Both the position numbers and the translations under genes were made by a program. 60,714 nucleotides of DNA from Acidimicrobiales bacterium (GTDB taxonomy: Bacteria > Actinomycetota > Acidimicrobiia > Acidimicrobiales > Acidimicrobilacustridaceae), in contig JALOLF010000008.1 of the NCBI GenBank assembly GCA_025456085.1, forward strand, positions 1 to 60,714, written 5' to 3'. The notes below the pieces were generated by a model. It was not told the DNA's origin. It ran no database searches and worked only from the letters and a program-made list of their open reading frames with translations. Below are positions 25,812-33,988 of the stretch, one piece after another (the first letter of the stretch is position 1; the number at the start of each line of letters is the position of its first letter).

Positions 25812-26549
25812 CGTGGCGTCACGAGCGGGACCGAGCCGGCGATGCGGTGAGGCGGTGACCGGGTCGGGGGTGAACAGCGGCCGCAGCCGGGGGCCCGCGC
25901 GCCGGGGGCGCACGACCAGCGCACCCTCACCGGTCGCTTCCTGCCAGCTCACCGCTCCCTGGCGGAACCACAGCAGCCACGCCAGCGACCCCGTGACGAC
26001 GGCGTCGGGGGTGCCCACCAGACCCGGTTCGACGTGCACCCGGCCGAGGGCCCGCACGGGCGGGTCCGCGACCGGATCGACGACCAGCGTCGAGCGGAGG
26101 TCGCCGTCGTGCTCGCCGGCGTGCAGGTCGAGGTGCACGACGATCCCGTCGTCGGGCAGGTGCTCGATCGCCACCAGCGACCGCTCGCCGAGCGGGAGCA
26201 GATGGGGCAGCAGGGGCTGATCCGGGGTGGGCAGGTCGAGCAGTCCGACGCCCCAGCGGGCCAGCTCGTACACGACCGGTTCGAGCTCGCGGCCCCGTTC
26301 GGTGAGCTCGTAGACGGTACGTGCCGCGGGGGGCGGCAGGTCGCGGCGATGCACGATGCCGGCCGCCTCGAGCTCCCGCAGGCGCTGGCCGAGCAGGTTG
26401 TTCCACATGCCGGGGAGGTGCTCGCGCAGGTCGGTGTAGCGCTTGGGGCCGGTCAGCAGCTCGCGCACGATGAGCAGCGTCCATCGCTCACCCAAGAGGT
26501 CGAGGGCCCGTGACACGGGGCAGAACTGCTCGTAGGAGCGTCTGGCCAT
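25809..26549 (-). CDS. HxlR family transcriptional regulator
   Basis: A 246-residue regulator. Residues ~5-100 form the winged helix-turn-helix of HxlR: FCPVSRALDLLGERWTLLIV (conserved Cys and W), ELLTGPKRYTDLREHLPGM, LGQRLRELEAAGIVHRR and YELTERGRELEPVVYELARWG. The remaining ~140 residues form an extra C-terminal domain (SCP2-like), as in some actinobacterial two-domain members. The ATG lies 6 nt after a TAACAT -10 box. Its divergent promoter is shared with the DUF2461 gene, so it may regulate itself, that gene and the downstream MFS exporter (inference). Confidence 0.9.
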   Translation of the reverse strand: MARRSYEQFCPVSRALDLLGERWTLLIVRELLTGPKRYTDLREHLPGMWNNLLGQRLRELEAAGIVHRRDLPPPAARTVYELTERGRELEPVVYELARWGVGLLDLPTPDQPLLPHLLPLGERSLVAIEHLPDDGIVVHLDLHAGEHDGDLRSTLVVDPVADPPVRALGRVHVEPGLVGTPDAVVTGSLAWLLWFRQGAVSWQEATGEGALVVRPRRAGPRLRPLFTPDPVTASPHRRLGPARDAT

Positions 26550-26555
26550 CCCGGT

Positions 26556-26604
26556 ATGTTATACGAAGTTTCACTTGATCGGTACGGAAATCGAGAGTTA
26601 CAGT
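26556..26604. promoter_or_regulatory. Divergent leaderless promoters HxlR / DUF2461
   Basis: This is the most AT-rich intergenic spot of the window. Minus strand: TAACAT (26561 to 26556) lies 6 nt before the HxlR ATG. Plus strand: TTGATC (26575-26580), an 18-nt spacer and TACAGT (26599-26604) lie 6 nt before GTG 26611. The two promoters share the ~15 bp between them, a natural place for an HxlR operator. Confidence 0.55.
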
Positions 26605-26610
26605 CGCCAC

Positions 26611-27312
26611 GTGGGTCCTGGCTTCTCCGGCTTCCCCCGTGCGGCGCTCGCCTTCCTCGACGGGCTCGAGCACGACAACTCCAAGGCCTTCATGGACGCG
26701 CACCGCGACGAGTACCGCGACGGCCTGTTGGAGCCGGCTCGTGCCTTCGTGGTCGCCCTGGGCGACTGGTTGCACGACCACGGGTCGCCCGGCATCGTGG
26801 CGGACCCCGCGGTCAACGGCTCGCTGTTCCGCCTCAACCGCGACACCCGGTTCACGCACGACAAGTCGCCCTACAAGACCAACGTGGGCATGCTGTTCTG
26901 GAAGGGGCGCTCCAAGAAGACCTCGCCCTGTCTCTACGTGGGCTTCGACGCCCGGACGGTCACGGTCGGCGGCGGCCTCTTCCCGTTCCCCGACGTCGAC
27001 CGGTGGCGGCGAGCCCTCGCCGACGACGCCACCGGGGAGGCCTTCGTGGCCGCCGTCGAGCGCTGCGAGGCCGCAGCCCGCCGATCGCAGGGCGCGCGCT
27101 TCGAGATCGGCGGGCCCGCCCTGAAGCGGGTGCCGGCACCCTTTCCGGCCGACCATCCTCGGGGCGCCTGGCTCACCCGCAAGGGTCTGACCGTGACGCA
27201 GGTCCGATCGACCCCGCAGGACTTCCACCGGGCGGCGTTCGTCGACTGGTGCGGGACGCGGCTCGCGCCCTACACCGACCTCGTCGATTGGTTCGCCGAC
27301 CACGTGACCTGA
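26611..27312 (+). CDS. DUF2461 family protein
   Basis: A 233-residue protein with the DUF2461 pattern: FLDGLEHDNSKAFMDAHRDEY near the N-terminus, SLFRLNRDTRFTHDKSPYKTNVGMLFW around residue 70, and GGLFPFPDVDRWRRALAD. The molecular role of this family is unknown. GTG 26611 is preferred over TTG 26575 because a TTGATC/TACAGT promoter places transcription start at the GTG itself and there is no ribosome binding site. It is transcribed away from the HxlR gene. Confidence 0.8.
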   Translation: MGPGFSGFPRAALAFLDGLEHDNSKAFMDAHRDEYRDGLLEPARAFVVALGDWLHDHGSPGIVADPAVNGSLFRLNRDTRFTHDKSPYKTNVGMLFWKGRSKKTSPCLYVGFDARTVTVGGGLFPFPDVDRWRRALADDATGEAFVAAVERCEAAARRSQGARFEIGGPALKRVPAPFPADHPRGAWLTRKGLTVTQVRSTPQDFHRAAFVDWCGTRLAPYTDLVDWFADHVT

Positions 27313-27375
27313 CTCGGCTGCCGCGCCCGTTCGCCTCGATCCGACACGACGTCAGAGCAACAGGGAGTGACCACG

Positions 27376-28149
27376 ATGCCCGAACGCAACGCCTACCAGG
27401 ACGGGGTCCCCAACTGGGTGGACCTGCCGACCCCCGACGCCGAGGCCTCCAAGGCCTTCTACGGCGCGCTCTTCGGGTGGGAGTTCACCGAGGAGCCCAC
27501 CGATCGGGGCGTGCCCTATGTCATGGGCCGCAAGGCCGGCCGAGCCGTGGCCGGCATGATGCAGAAGGCGCCCGACGACCCGACACCCACGTTCTGGACC
27601 AACTACGTCGCCGTCGATGACGTCGATGTCACCGCGGCGAAGGTGTCGGCCGCCGGCGGCACGGTCGTGCTGGAGCCCATGGACGTCATGGAGTCGGGAC
27701 GCATGGCGCTCGTCGCCGACCCGACGGGCGCCTTCCTCGGCCTGTGGCAGGCGGGCAACCACATCGGCGCGGAGCTCGTGAACGAGCCCGGAGCCATCAC
27801 CTGGAACGAGCTCACCACCCCCGACGTCCCGGCGGCGGCCGCCTTCTTCGCCGAGGTGCTCGGCTGGCGCGCCGAGACCCAGGCCATGGCCACGGGTGAC
27901 TACACGGTGTTCCTGGTGGGCGACCGCGCCATCGCAGGCGCCATGCCGCCGCCGATGGAGGGCATCCCTGCGAGCTGGACGGTGTACTTCGCGGTCGAGG
28001 ACTGCGACGCCGCGGTGGCTGCAGCCCAGGGCCTGGGCGCGGCGCTGGTCGTGCCCGCGATCGACGCCGAGCCGGGTCGGTTCGCGCTCGTCGCCGACCC
28101 CCAGGGCGCGATGTTCTGGGTCATGCAGCTCGCACAGCCCGGCGACTGA
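27376..28149 (+). CDS. Two-domain VOC (glyoxalase/bleomycin-resistance) family protein
   Basis: A 257-residue protein made of two similar VOC modules. The first begins GVPNWVDLPTPDAEASKAFYGALFGWEF; the second begins AITWNELTTPDVPAAAAFFAEVLGW (about residue 135). Each ends with a strand of the type ALVADPTGAFLGLWQ and ALVADPQGAMFWVMQ. This is the layout of the mycobacterial CFP30B-like group. Metal ligands and substrate cannot be assigned with confidence. ATG 27376 is chosen because AGGGAG lies 9 nt upstream; GTG 27367 is an alternative. Confidence 0.85.
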   Translation: MPERNAYQDGVPNWVDLPTPDAEASKAFYGALFGWEFTEEPTDRGVPYVMGRKAGRAVAGMMQKAPDDPTPTFWTNYVAVDDVDVTAAKVSAAGGTVVLEPMDVMESGRMALVADPTGAFLGLWQAGNHIGAELVNEPGAITWNELTTPDVPAAAAFFAEVLGWRAETQAMATGDYTVFLVGDRAIAGAMPPPMEGIPASWTVYFAVEDCDAAVAAAQGLGAALVVPAIDAEPGRFALVADPQGAMFWVMQLAQPGD

Positions 28150-28173
28150 ACACAGGGCTGGCGGGTTCCGACC

Positions 28174-28659
28174 TCAGCCGGTGTAGGCCGGTGCGGCCGT
28201 CACCGCGACGGGCTGCGCGGTCGCCGCGACCGTCGTCGACGTGGACGTCGGCGCCGTCGTGGTGGTGGTGGTCGTCGTCGTCGTGGTGGTCGGGTCGGTG
28301 GGGGTCGGACCCCCGGGCGGCGCGCTCACCGTGAAGTTCAGGATGACCTCGGAGAACTGGTCGCAGATGACCACTGCCTGGTAGCCGGGTCCCGGCGCGG
28401 CGTCGGCAGGGATCTGGAGCGTTCCGGAGAACTCGCCCGTCCCGTCGGAGGGTGCGTTTGCGGAGGCGATCGTGTTGTCGTCCGGATCCAGGATGCTGAT
28501 GGGGAACGACGTGGCGGCGTCGAAGCACTCACCGCTGAACGTCACGGTGCTCCCGGCCGGCGCCGGATCGGGCGTGATGCTGAAGCCCGGGTCCGCCGCC
28601 GTGCAGCAGAGCGGCGAAGGGGGGCATGGCGTGGTCTCCTCGTTGCGGGGGTGGGTCAT
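28174..28659 (-). CDS. Hypothetical Thr-rich surface-type protein
   Basis: A 161-residue protein. Residues ~20-115 look like a beta-sandwich (GFSITPDPAPAGSTVTFSGECF, then FSGTLQIPADAAPGPGY). A run of 12 Thr and a Thr/Ala/Val-rich stalk follow, ending in APAYTG. Acidimicrobial surface proteins commonly have such stalks, but no C-terminal membrane helix follows. No signal peptide is evident from this start. A strong GAGGAG ribosome binding site instead precedes ATG 28624, which reads out of frame and stops after ~32 residues, so a sequencing error or frameshift near the start is possible. Confidence 0.55.
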   Translation of the reverse strand: MTHPRNEETTPCPPSPLCCTAADPGFSITPDPAPAGSTVTFSGECFDAATSFPISILDPDDNTIASANAPSDGTGEFSGTLQIPADAAPGPGYQAVVICDQFSEVILNFTVSAPPGGPTPTDPTTTTTTTTTTTTAPTSTSTTVAATAQPVAVTAAPAYTG

Positions 28660-28708
28660 CGTGGGTGCGATCGACGCTCGGCATCCGGGCCGCCGGCCGC
28701 GGGCGTCC

Positions 28709-28714
28709 TAGGCT
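28709..28714 (+). promoter_or_regulatory. Leaderless -10 of the nitronate monooxygenase gene
   Basis: TAGGCT, followed by 6 nt (CACCGG) and then ATG 28721. No ribosome binding site precedes the start, which fits a leaderless transcript. Confidence 0.45.
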
Positions 28715-28720
28715 CACCGG

Positions 28721-29674
28721 ATGCCCGAGTCGACCCGCTTCGCCAACCGCGTCACCGAGCTGCTCGGCGTGGAGATCCCGATCATCCAGGCGCCCATGGG
28801 CTGGATCGCCCGCGCACCGCTGGCGTGCGCCGTCTCGAACGCCGGGGCGATGGGCATCATCGAGACGTCCTCGGGGGAGCTCGACGTCATCCGCGACGAG
28901 ATCCGCCGCATGCGGGACCTCACCGACAAGCCCTTCGGGGTGAACATCGCCCAGGCCTTCGTGCGCGACCCGTCGATCGTGGACTTCGTCGTCGACCAGG
29001 GCGTGCGGTTCGTGACCACCTCGGCCGGCAGCCCGACCCGCTACACCGCCCAGCTGAAGGACGCCGGCCTCACCGTGTTCCACGTCGTGCCCACGCTCAA
29101 GGGGGCACGCAAGGCGGTGGAGGCCGGCGTCGACGGGCTCATCGTGGAGGGCGGCGAGGGCGGCGGCTTCAAGAACCCCCAGCCGGTGGCGTCGATGGTG
29201 CTGCTGCCCCTCGTGGCCTCCAAGGTCGACGTACCGCTGGTGGCCGCGGGCGGCATGCTCGACGGGCGGACCATGGCGGCGGCCTTCGCCCTGGGGGCGG
29301 AGGGCATCCAGCTCGGCACCCGCATGGTGTCGGCGGCCGAGTCGCCGGTGCACGACAACTGGAAGCAGGCCATCGTCGAGGCCGCCGAGACCGACACGGT
29401 GTTCCTGAACCGCCACACCTCACCCGCCCTGCGGGCGCTGCGCACCGGGCGCACCGGCGCACTGGAGTTCGACACCGAGCAGAACGCCATGGCGCTGTTC
29501 GCCCGGCATCTCGATCTCTACTTCGGCGGCGACCTGGAAGCCGCGGTGGCGTTGTGCGGCGAGGTGGCCGGGCGCATCGAGTCGGTGCGCCCGGTGGCCG
29601 ACATCATCGGCGAGTGCGCGCAGGAGTGTCTGACCGTGCTGGGGGACCTGGCCGACCGCTACCTGGACGGATGA
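28721..29674 (+). CDS. Nitronate monooxygenase / 2-nitropropane dioxygenase-like flavoprotein
   Basis: A 317-residue FMN-dependent TIM-barrel enzyme. Key segments: VEIPIIQAPMGWIARAPLACAVSNAGAMG (first strand and FMN contact), TTSAGSP, VEGGEGGGFKNP, VPLVAAGGMLDGRTMAAAFALGAEGIQLGTRM (FMN phosphate loops). The catalytic-His loop of authentic nitronate monooxygenases (typically GGHRG) is replaced by GGEGGGF, so the true substrate may differ; related proteins act as enoyl reductases. Length is normal. Confidence 0.85.
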   Translation: MPESTRFANRVTELLGVEIPIIQAPMGWIARAPLACAVSNAGAMGIIETSSGELDVIRDEIRRMRDLTDKPFGVNIAQAFVRDPSIVDFVVDQGVRFVTTSAGSPTRYTAQLKDAGLTVFHVVPTLKGARKAVEAGVDGLIVEGGEGGGFKNPQPVASMVLLPLVASKVDVPLVAAGGMLDGRTMAAAFALGAEGIQLGTRMVSAAESPVHDNWKQAIVEAAETDTVFLNRHTSPALRALRTGRTGALEFDTEQNAMALFARHLDLYFGGDLEAAVALCGEVAGRIESVRPVADIIGECAQECLTVLGDLADRYLDG

Positions 29675-29693
29675 CGACCGCTCGGGTGGCCGG

Positions 29694-30695
29694 TCAGAGG
29701 TAGAACCCGTTGACGTCGACGACGGCGTGGGTCGAGCACCCCGCCGGCGCCACCAGGGTGATGGCGCGCAACGACGAGACGGCGACCACCGACGCGTTGG
29801 CCAGGGTGACGCCCGAGCCGCTCCAGTTGATGGCCGAGGAGCCGATGGTGGTCACGCCGCCGGGGTTGACCGTCAGGAAGCCGGCGCCGGTCGTGGCGGT
29901 GATCGTGAGGTTGTAGGCGATGGCCCGTGTCCCGGCGGGCACGGCGGTGCCGATCACCGCACCCGTGTCGAGGTTGCGCCGGTCGGCCACGGAGACGTAG
30001 CGGAAGCTCGGGCCGGTCAGGGCGCCGACCGGCACCCCCGACGAGGCCGGCCAACGGGAGTCGTAGACGCGAGCCGGGGTGGTGGGTGCGAACTGTGTGG
30101 TGATCGGGAGGTACTGGCAGATGGCGCCCACGAAGAACGCCGTCGGGGAGGAGGTGATGGCGGTCACCTGCAGCACGTGGCCGGCGCCGAGCACGGTGGC
30201 GAGGGTGGAGGACGCGTCGTAGAGGCCCGTTCCGCTGCGCGGGCCGTACTCCAGCGTCGTGAACTCCCCCGTCGTCACGTCGTGGTCCAGCAGCCCCACG
30301 GTGATCGAGCCGGCGGACGTCCGGTAGAGGTAGACGTCCACCCGGACGATCTGCGAGCCCGGAGGGACGTGGAACCGCACGCCGAGCTGGCCGTTCGGGG
30401 TGGCGTAGGCGGCGAGGCCCGTCGTGCCGAAGGTCGTGAAGCCCAGCGTGGACCCGGCGGTCATCGGCGCGGCGTCGTGCCACATGGCCGACAGCACCTG
30501 GGCGCCGGCGGTGACGGGTGGCAGGGCCTCGGGCCCGACCGCCTGGGCCAGGGCCGGTAGGGCCGCCTGCGCGGAGACGGCACGGGCCTCGGTGACCAGG
30601 CCACCGAGGCTGGTCGCGGCCAGGCCGGCTGCGGCCAGACCGGTGCCGAGGAAGGAACGGCGGCTGGGGATCCCAGCGGGCGTCGCAGCGGTCAT
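29694..30695 (-). CDS. Tat-exported hypothetical protein
   Basis: A 333-residue protein with a twin-arginine signal: [20 protein letters not shown] and an AxA-like cleavage region near residue 40. The mature part is Thr/Gly/Val-rich and beta-structured. It contains a VYDSRWP segment and a C-terminal VVDVNGFYL repeat-like ending common in secreted acidimicrobial proteins. No catalytic motif is recognised. ATG 30695 overlaps the stop of the DUF4389 gene (ATGA), so it is co-translated with that membrane protein; the pair may form a surface unit (inference). Confidence 0.75.
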   Translation of the reverse strand: MTAATPAGIPSRRSFLGTGLAAAGLAATSLGGLVTEARAVSAQAALPALAQAVGPEALPPVTAGAQVLSAMWHDAAPMTAGSTLGFTTFGTTGLAAYATPNGQLGVRFHVPPGSQIVRVDVYLYRTSAGSITVGLLDHDVTTGEFTTLEYGPRSGTGLYDASSTLATVLGAGHVLQVTAITSSPTAFFVGAICQYLPITTQFAPTTPARVYDSRWPASSGVPVGALTGPSFRYVSVADRRNLDTGAVIGTAVPAGTRAIAYNLTITATTGAGFLTVNPGGVTTIGSSAINWSGSGVTLANASVVAVSSLRAITLVAPAGCSTHAVVDVNGFYL

Positions 30696-32152
30696 GGGGC
30701 ACCACCGGATCGTGCGAGCGCCGCGTCGCGGGCGGGCTCGTGCTCGCCCTGGTCGAGGCGGAACGGCGGGTAGCGGTCGGTCATGAGGGCGACGTAGGCC
30801 AGCACCCGGAACACCCAGCGGTTCAGGCCGATGATCAGTCCGAAGAGGCCGCGGGGGTACCGGCCCGCGAAGAGCAGGGTCACGACACCCACCAGCACCA
30901 GCCACGGCAACAGGCCCGTGTAGGGAACGTCGACGGCCTCCCCGCTCTCCGAGAACCCGGTCCGTGTGCCGCCGAGCAGGATTCCCACCACGACGTAGTG
31001 GGGGATGGCGAGCAGCCACCACTTGACCAGCACCAGGCCGCGCGAGAGCCGGTCCGGGTAGGCGACGTCGAGGGTCGCGGGGTAGTCGGGTGCCGCGCCC
31101 AGCGTGAAGGGCGGGTAGCGGTCGGTGCCGTTGGCGCCGAAGCTGTAGAAGAGCACCCGCCACGTCCAGCGCAGCACCGCCACGTCGAAGTCGAAGATCG
31201 CCCTCGGGTAGCGCCCCGTGAACGCGATGGCGAAGAACGCGAGCAGGGTCAGCACCGAGAACGCGAGCCACAGGAAGGCGAGCACGACGTAGTGGGGGAT
31301 GGCGAGCAGCCACTTCACGAGCCACAGCCATCGGCCGAGGCCGGGGTCGAGCGTCCCGGTCAGGCGCACCGGCGTGGCGGCGCTCCCGCCCGCCGGCTCC
31401 GTGGGCGCCCCGGAGGACGCGTGGATCATGAGCCCGACCACGCCGATCACGAGAAGTGCCGTGGCGAGCACCAGGACCACCACGCCGGTCACGAGCAGTC
31501 CGATCGCCAGCGGCAGCAGCCAGTCCAGCTTCACGCCCGCGGACGCGGCGACGCCGACCCCGGCGGACCCGTCGGCGTTCATGACCACCACGGTCCAGTC
31601 CCCCCGCTCGAGGTCCCACTCGAAGGTCTGTCGACCGGCGCCCTCGGCCCGAAGCGCCCAGAAGTCCTGCTCGCCGGGCGGCGACGCCGGCGCCCCACCG
31701 TCCACGTAGCGGTAGCGCACCCGGAACGGATCGACCGAGACGTCGGCCACTTCGGCCCGCGACACGCCCGTGAGGTAGCGCTCGACGTCGCGTCGGGGCC
31801 CGATGCCCACGAACACCGGCTCCTCGTCCTGGCCCTCGACCTCCAGGCGGACGGTGGCGAGGCCGCCCAGGTCGGCGTCGCGGCCTCCCCGGCGGGTGCC
31901 GAGGTCGATCTCCTCGGAGGTGAGGGCGTAGCGCGTCGTCTCGAACTGCTCGGTGTCGCTCGTGAAGAAGCCGTCGTCGTCGCGCTGGGTGCCGTAGCCC
32001 CACACGAGGGCCCCACCGCCCGCCAGCAGGCCGAGCGCGGGGAGCAGCAGCACACAGCCCACCACGGTCAGGACGATGCGGCCCACCGGGTGGTGGCTCG
32101 GCGGCGCGGGTGCCGACTCGGACACGGACTCGGGTGCGAGAGGCTCGACCAT
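30692..32152 (-). CDS. DUF4389 domain membrane protein
   Basis: A 486-residue membrane protein. A first transmembrane helix lies at ~25-50, then an extracytoplasmic domain (~50-190), a second hydrophobic pair near 195-235, and two DUF4389 modules. The modules repeat the pattern [16 protein letters not shown]...[20 protein letters not shown]...DRYPPF and [17 protein letters not shown]...[20 protein letters not shown]...DRYPPF. Function unknown. ATG 32152 follows GGAGGAG closely; GTG 32164 is an alternative. Confidence 0.82.
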   Translation of the reverse strand: MVEPLAPESVSESAPAPPSHHPVGRIVLTVVGCVLLLPALGLLAGGGALVWGYGTQRDDDGFFTSDTEQFETTRYALTSEEIDLGTRRGGRDADLGGLATVRLEVEGQDEEPVFVGIGPRRDVERYLTGVSRAEVADVSVDPFRVRYRYVDGGAPASPPGEQDFWALRAEGAGRQTFEWDLERGDWTVVVMNADGSAGVGVAASAGVKLDWLLPLAIGLLVTGVVVLVLATALLVIGVVGLMIHASSGAPTEPAGGSAATPVRLTGTLDPGLGRWLWLVKWLLAIPHYVVLAFLWLAFSVLTLLAFFAIAFTGRYPRAIFDFDVAVLRWTWRVLFYSFGANGTDRYPPFTLGAAPDYPATLDVAYPDRLSRGLVLVKWWLLAIPHYVVVGILLGGTRTGFSESGEAVDVPYTGLLPWLVLVGVVTLLFAGRYPRGLFGLIIGLNRWVFRVLAYVALMTDRYPPFRLDQGEHEPARDAALARSGGAP

Positions 32153-32321
32153 GTCTCCTCCCACTCATCGACCACGATCCATGCTGGACGACCACGGGTC
32201 GGCGGCACAGAGCACAAGGTCAGGCCTTGCCCTGCGGCCGGTCCTCCCTGGGACGCCGAGGTCCGCGCTGGCTAGGGTGCGGTGCTGGCCGCACAGGACA
32301 CGTCGCAGGGAGGGGTCGACC

Positions 32322-32798
32322 ATGCCCACCAACGCCGAGAACGCCGCCGAGAAGCTCACCGCCCGGGTCGGTGAGCCCGAAGGTGCGGGCGATTACTTCG
32401 AGATCACCCAGGACCAGGTGAACGCCTTCGCCGACGTGACCCTCGATCACCAGTTCATCCACGTCGATCCCGAGGCGGCGAAGGCCACCCCGTTCGGCGG
32501 GCCCATCGCCCACGGGTTCCTGACGCTGTCCATGCTGACCCACCTCGTGAGCTCGATCCCCGCCGACACCTCCTGGGCCACCGGCGTGCTGATGGGCGTC
32601 AACTACGGCTTCAACAAGGTGCGGTTCGTGGCTCCGGTCCCGGTGGGCAGCCGTATCCGCGCCGCCGCGGTGCTCTCCGCCGTCGACCTCAAGGACCCCA
32701 ACACCATCGACGTGACCCGCACCATCACGGTGGAGGTCGAGGGTGGCGCCAAGCCCGCGTGCGTGGCGGAGTGGATCACGCGCGTCGTGTTCGCCTGA
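32322..32798 (+). CDS. MaoC-like (R)-specific enoyl-CoA hydratase
   Basis: A 158-residue hotdog-fold hydratase. The catalytic signature is clear: VTLDHQFIHVDPEAAKATPFGGPIAHGFLTLSM, with the Asp and His of the hydratase motif, followed by GFNKVRFVAPVPVGSRIRA. It hydrates trans-2-enoyl-CoA or a related thioester. GGGAGGGG precedes the ATG. TAGGGT at 32273-32278 is a plausible -10, giving a ~37-nt leader. Confidence 0.9.
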   Translation: MPTNAENAAEKLTARVGEPEGAGDYFEITQDQVNAFADVTLDHQFIHVDPEAAKATPFGGPIAHGFLTLSMLTHLVSSIPADTSWATGVLMGVNYGFNKVRFVAPVPVGSRIRAAAVLSAVDLKDPNTIDVTRTITVEVEGGAKPACVAEWITRVVFA

Positions 32799-32863
32799 CC
32801 GTGCGGACGTGACGGACGTCGCCGCGGACAGGCCGAAATCACACGCGTGTGGTCCCGGGCACC

Positions 32864-32879
32864 CGTGAAATCCGTCACA
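32864..32879. promoter_or_regulatory. CRP/GlxR-like site
   Basis: CGTGAAATCCGTCACA matches the CRP-family consensus TGTGA-N6-TCACA with a single mismatch at the first base. Mycobacterial Crp is known to bind the rpfA promoter, so control of this Rpf-like gene by a CRP homologue is a reasonable inference. Confidence 0.55.
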
Positions 32880-33030
32880 ATCTGAGACCGTGCGGCCGGA
32901 CCCCGTGCCCCGGTCCGAGGCCGGCTCGCCCCGTCGGAGCGAGCACCGCCGATCCTCCCGGATCACGCTCCTGGAGCGGGTTCTGGGCCTGTGCCCCCGC
33001 GCTGCGGGGTGCTCGTGCGTACTCGTTCAC

Positions 33031-33190
33031 CCGTTCCGCTCGCGCCCGCGAGCGAAACGGCGCTGTACGACGGATGTGTTTCGTAGGTTGCGATTCCATG
33101 ACGGAAGCGCGCAGGCTGGTGTCACCCCCGAGCTGCAGCCGGCGAACCGGAACCTCTGGTCCGACCGGCTGCGGCACACCTGGAGACACC
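33031..33190 (+). ncRNA. Candidate structured 5' leader (cis-regulatory RNA)
   Basis: Hairpin 1: 33031-33044 pairs with 33047-33060 (13 of 14 pairs, 2-nt loop). Hairpin 2: GCAGCCGG (33135-33142) pairs with CCGGCTGC (33165-33172), with an inner GGAACC/GGTCC stem. GGTGTC (33118-33123) can pair with GACACC (33185-33190), enclosing hairpin 2 and covering the end of the GGAG ribosome binding site (33182-33185). I could not match it to a known class by eye; ydaO (c-di-AMP) leaders are known before actinobacterial rpf genes but the key ydaO motifs are not evident here. Confidence 0.4.
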
Positions 33191-33193
33191 GTC

Positions 33194-33916
33194 ATGACCT
33201 CGTCGACGACGCCGACGCCCCGCCCGCTCACCGACCGACTCCGCTCCCGTCGGGTCGTGGCCGCCCTCGTGGCCGGCGGTGTGGTGGCTGCCGGAGCGGT
33301 GGCGCTGCCCACCCTGGGGTCGAACGACAGCGGCTCGGTCGCAGACGCCGAGACGACGACCACCACCGTCGAGGCCGCGACCACCACCACGACGACCCCC
33401 CTCACCCCCGAACAGGAGTGGGCCGCCCGCTACGAGAGCCTCGACGCCGCCGAGCGGGTCGCGTTCCGCCTCTACATCATGACCCCCGAGGAGCGTGCCG
33501 CCTTCAGCTTCTACGTGGCCACCCCCGAGCAGCTCGAGGCCTTCGAGAGCTTCGTCAACCCGCCCCCGCCCCCGCCGCCGCCGGCCGCCAAGCCCAAGGC
33601 GCAGAGCACGTCGGCCGGCTCGGGTTCGTCGTCGGGAACCAGCTACTCGAGCGGCGGGTCGGCTCCCAACGGCTACCTGTCCTGCGTGGTGAACCGGGAG
33701 TCCCGGGGCAACTACGGCGCCGTCAACTCCTCCTCGGGTGCCGGTGGCGCCTATCAGTTCATGCCCTCGACGTGGAACAACACCGCCGCCCACGCCGGAC
33801 GCTCGGACCTGATCGGTGTGCATCCGTCCCAGGCGTCGCCGGCCGACCAGGACGCCATGGCCGCCGCGCTCTACCAGTGGCAGGGGGCGTCGCCCTGGGC
33901 CGGCCCCGGCTGCTGA
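33194..33916 (+). CDS. Rpf/transglycosylase-like secreted peptidoglycan hydrolase
   Basis: A 240-residue exported protein. A basic N-terminus is followed by a hydrophobic helix (~20-42, VVAALVAGGVVAAGAVAL), a Thr-rich linker, a helical region (~70-125), a Pro/Ser-rich linker and a C-terminal transglycosylase-like domain (~155-240). That domain has CVVNRESRGNYGAVNSSSGAGGAYQFMPSTW, with the catalytic Glu in NRES, and ends ALYQWQGASPWAGPGC. It would cleave glycan strands outside the cell, as resuscitation-promoting factors do. ATG follows GGAG by 8 nt. The long structured leader and CRP-like site suggest tight control. Confidence 0.85.
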   Translation: MTSSTTPTPRPLTDRLRSRRVVAALVAGGVVAAGAVALPTLGSNDSGSVADAETTTTTVEAATTTTTTPLTPEQEWAARYESLDAAERVAFRLYIMTPEERAAFSFYVATPEQLEAFESFVNPPPPPPPPAAKPKAQSTSAGSGSSSGTSYSSGGSAPNGYLSCVVNRESRGNYGAVNSSSGAGGAYQFMPSTWNNTAAHAGRSDLIGVHPSQASPADQDAMAAALYQWQGASPWAGPGC

Positions 33917-33988
33917 TCCCCCGCTGCGATGCCCGGTGGACGGGGTGGCCGGCGACGCCGCCCCGTCCCAACGGCCAGAATGGGCCTT

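Larger units (their letters stand above)
32799..33193 (+). other. 395-nt intergenic region: CRP-like site and structured leader of the Rpf-like gene
   Basis: This is the only non-coding stretch above 300 nt. It holds, in order: a 12-bp palindrome CACACGCGTGTG (32840-32851); a CRP-like box (32864-32879); an inverted repeat CGCTCC-t-GGAGCG (32966-32978); a strong CCCCGC-gct-GCGGGG hairpin (32995-33009); a 14-bp hairpin (33031-33060); and a nested pairing that ends at the ribosome binding site (33118-33190). No ORF with coding character is visible. Confidence 0.6.

Noticed and set aside
26554-26570. GTATGTTATACGAAGTT resembles one half of a loxP site.
   Set aside because: Only one arm matches; the opposite arm and full spacer are absent. 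The AT-rich stretch is explained by divergent promoters, and no recombinase gene is present.
28250-28295. GTG/GTC repeat tract as a microsatellite or CRISPR-like array.
   Set aside because: It encodes a polythreonine stalk in the minus-strand gene; there are no spacers or repeat units of CRISPR size.
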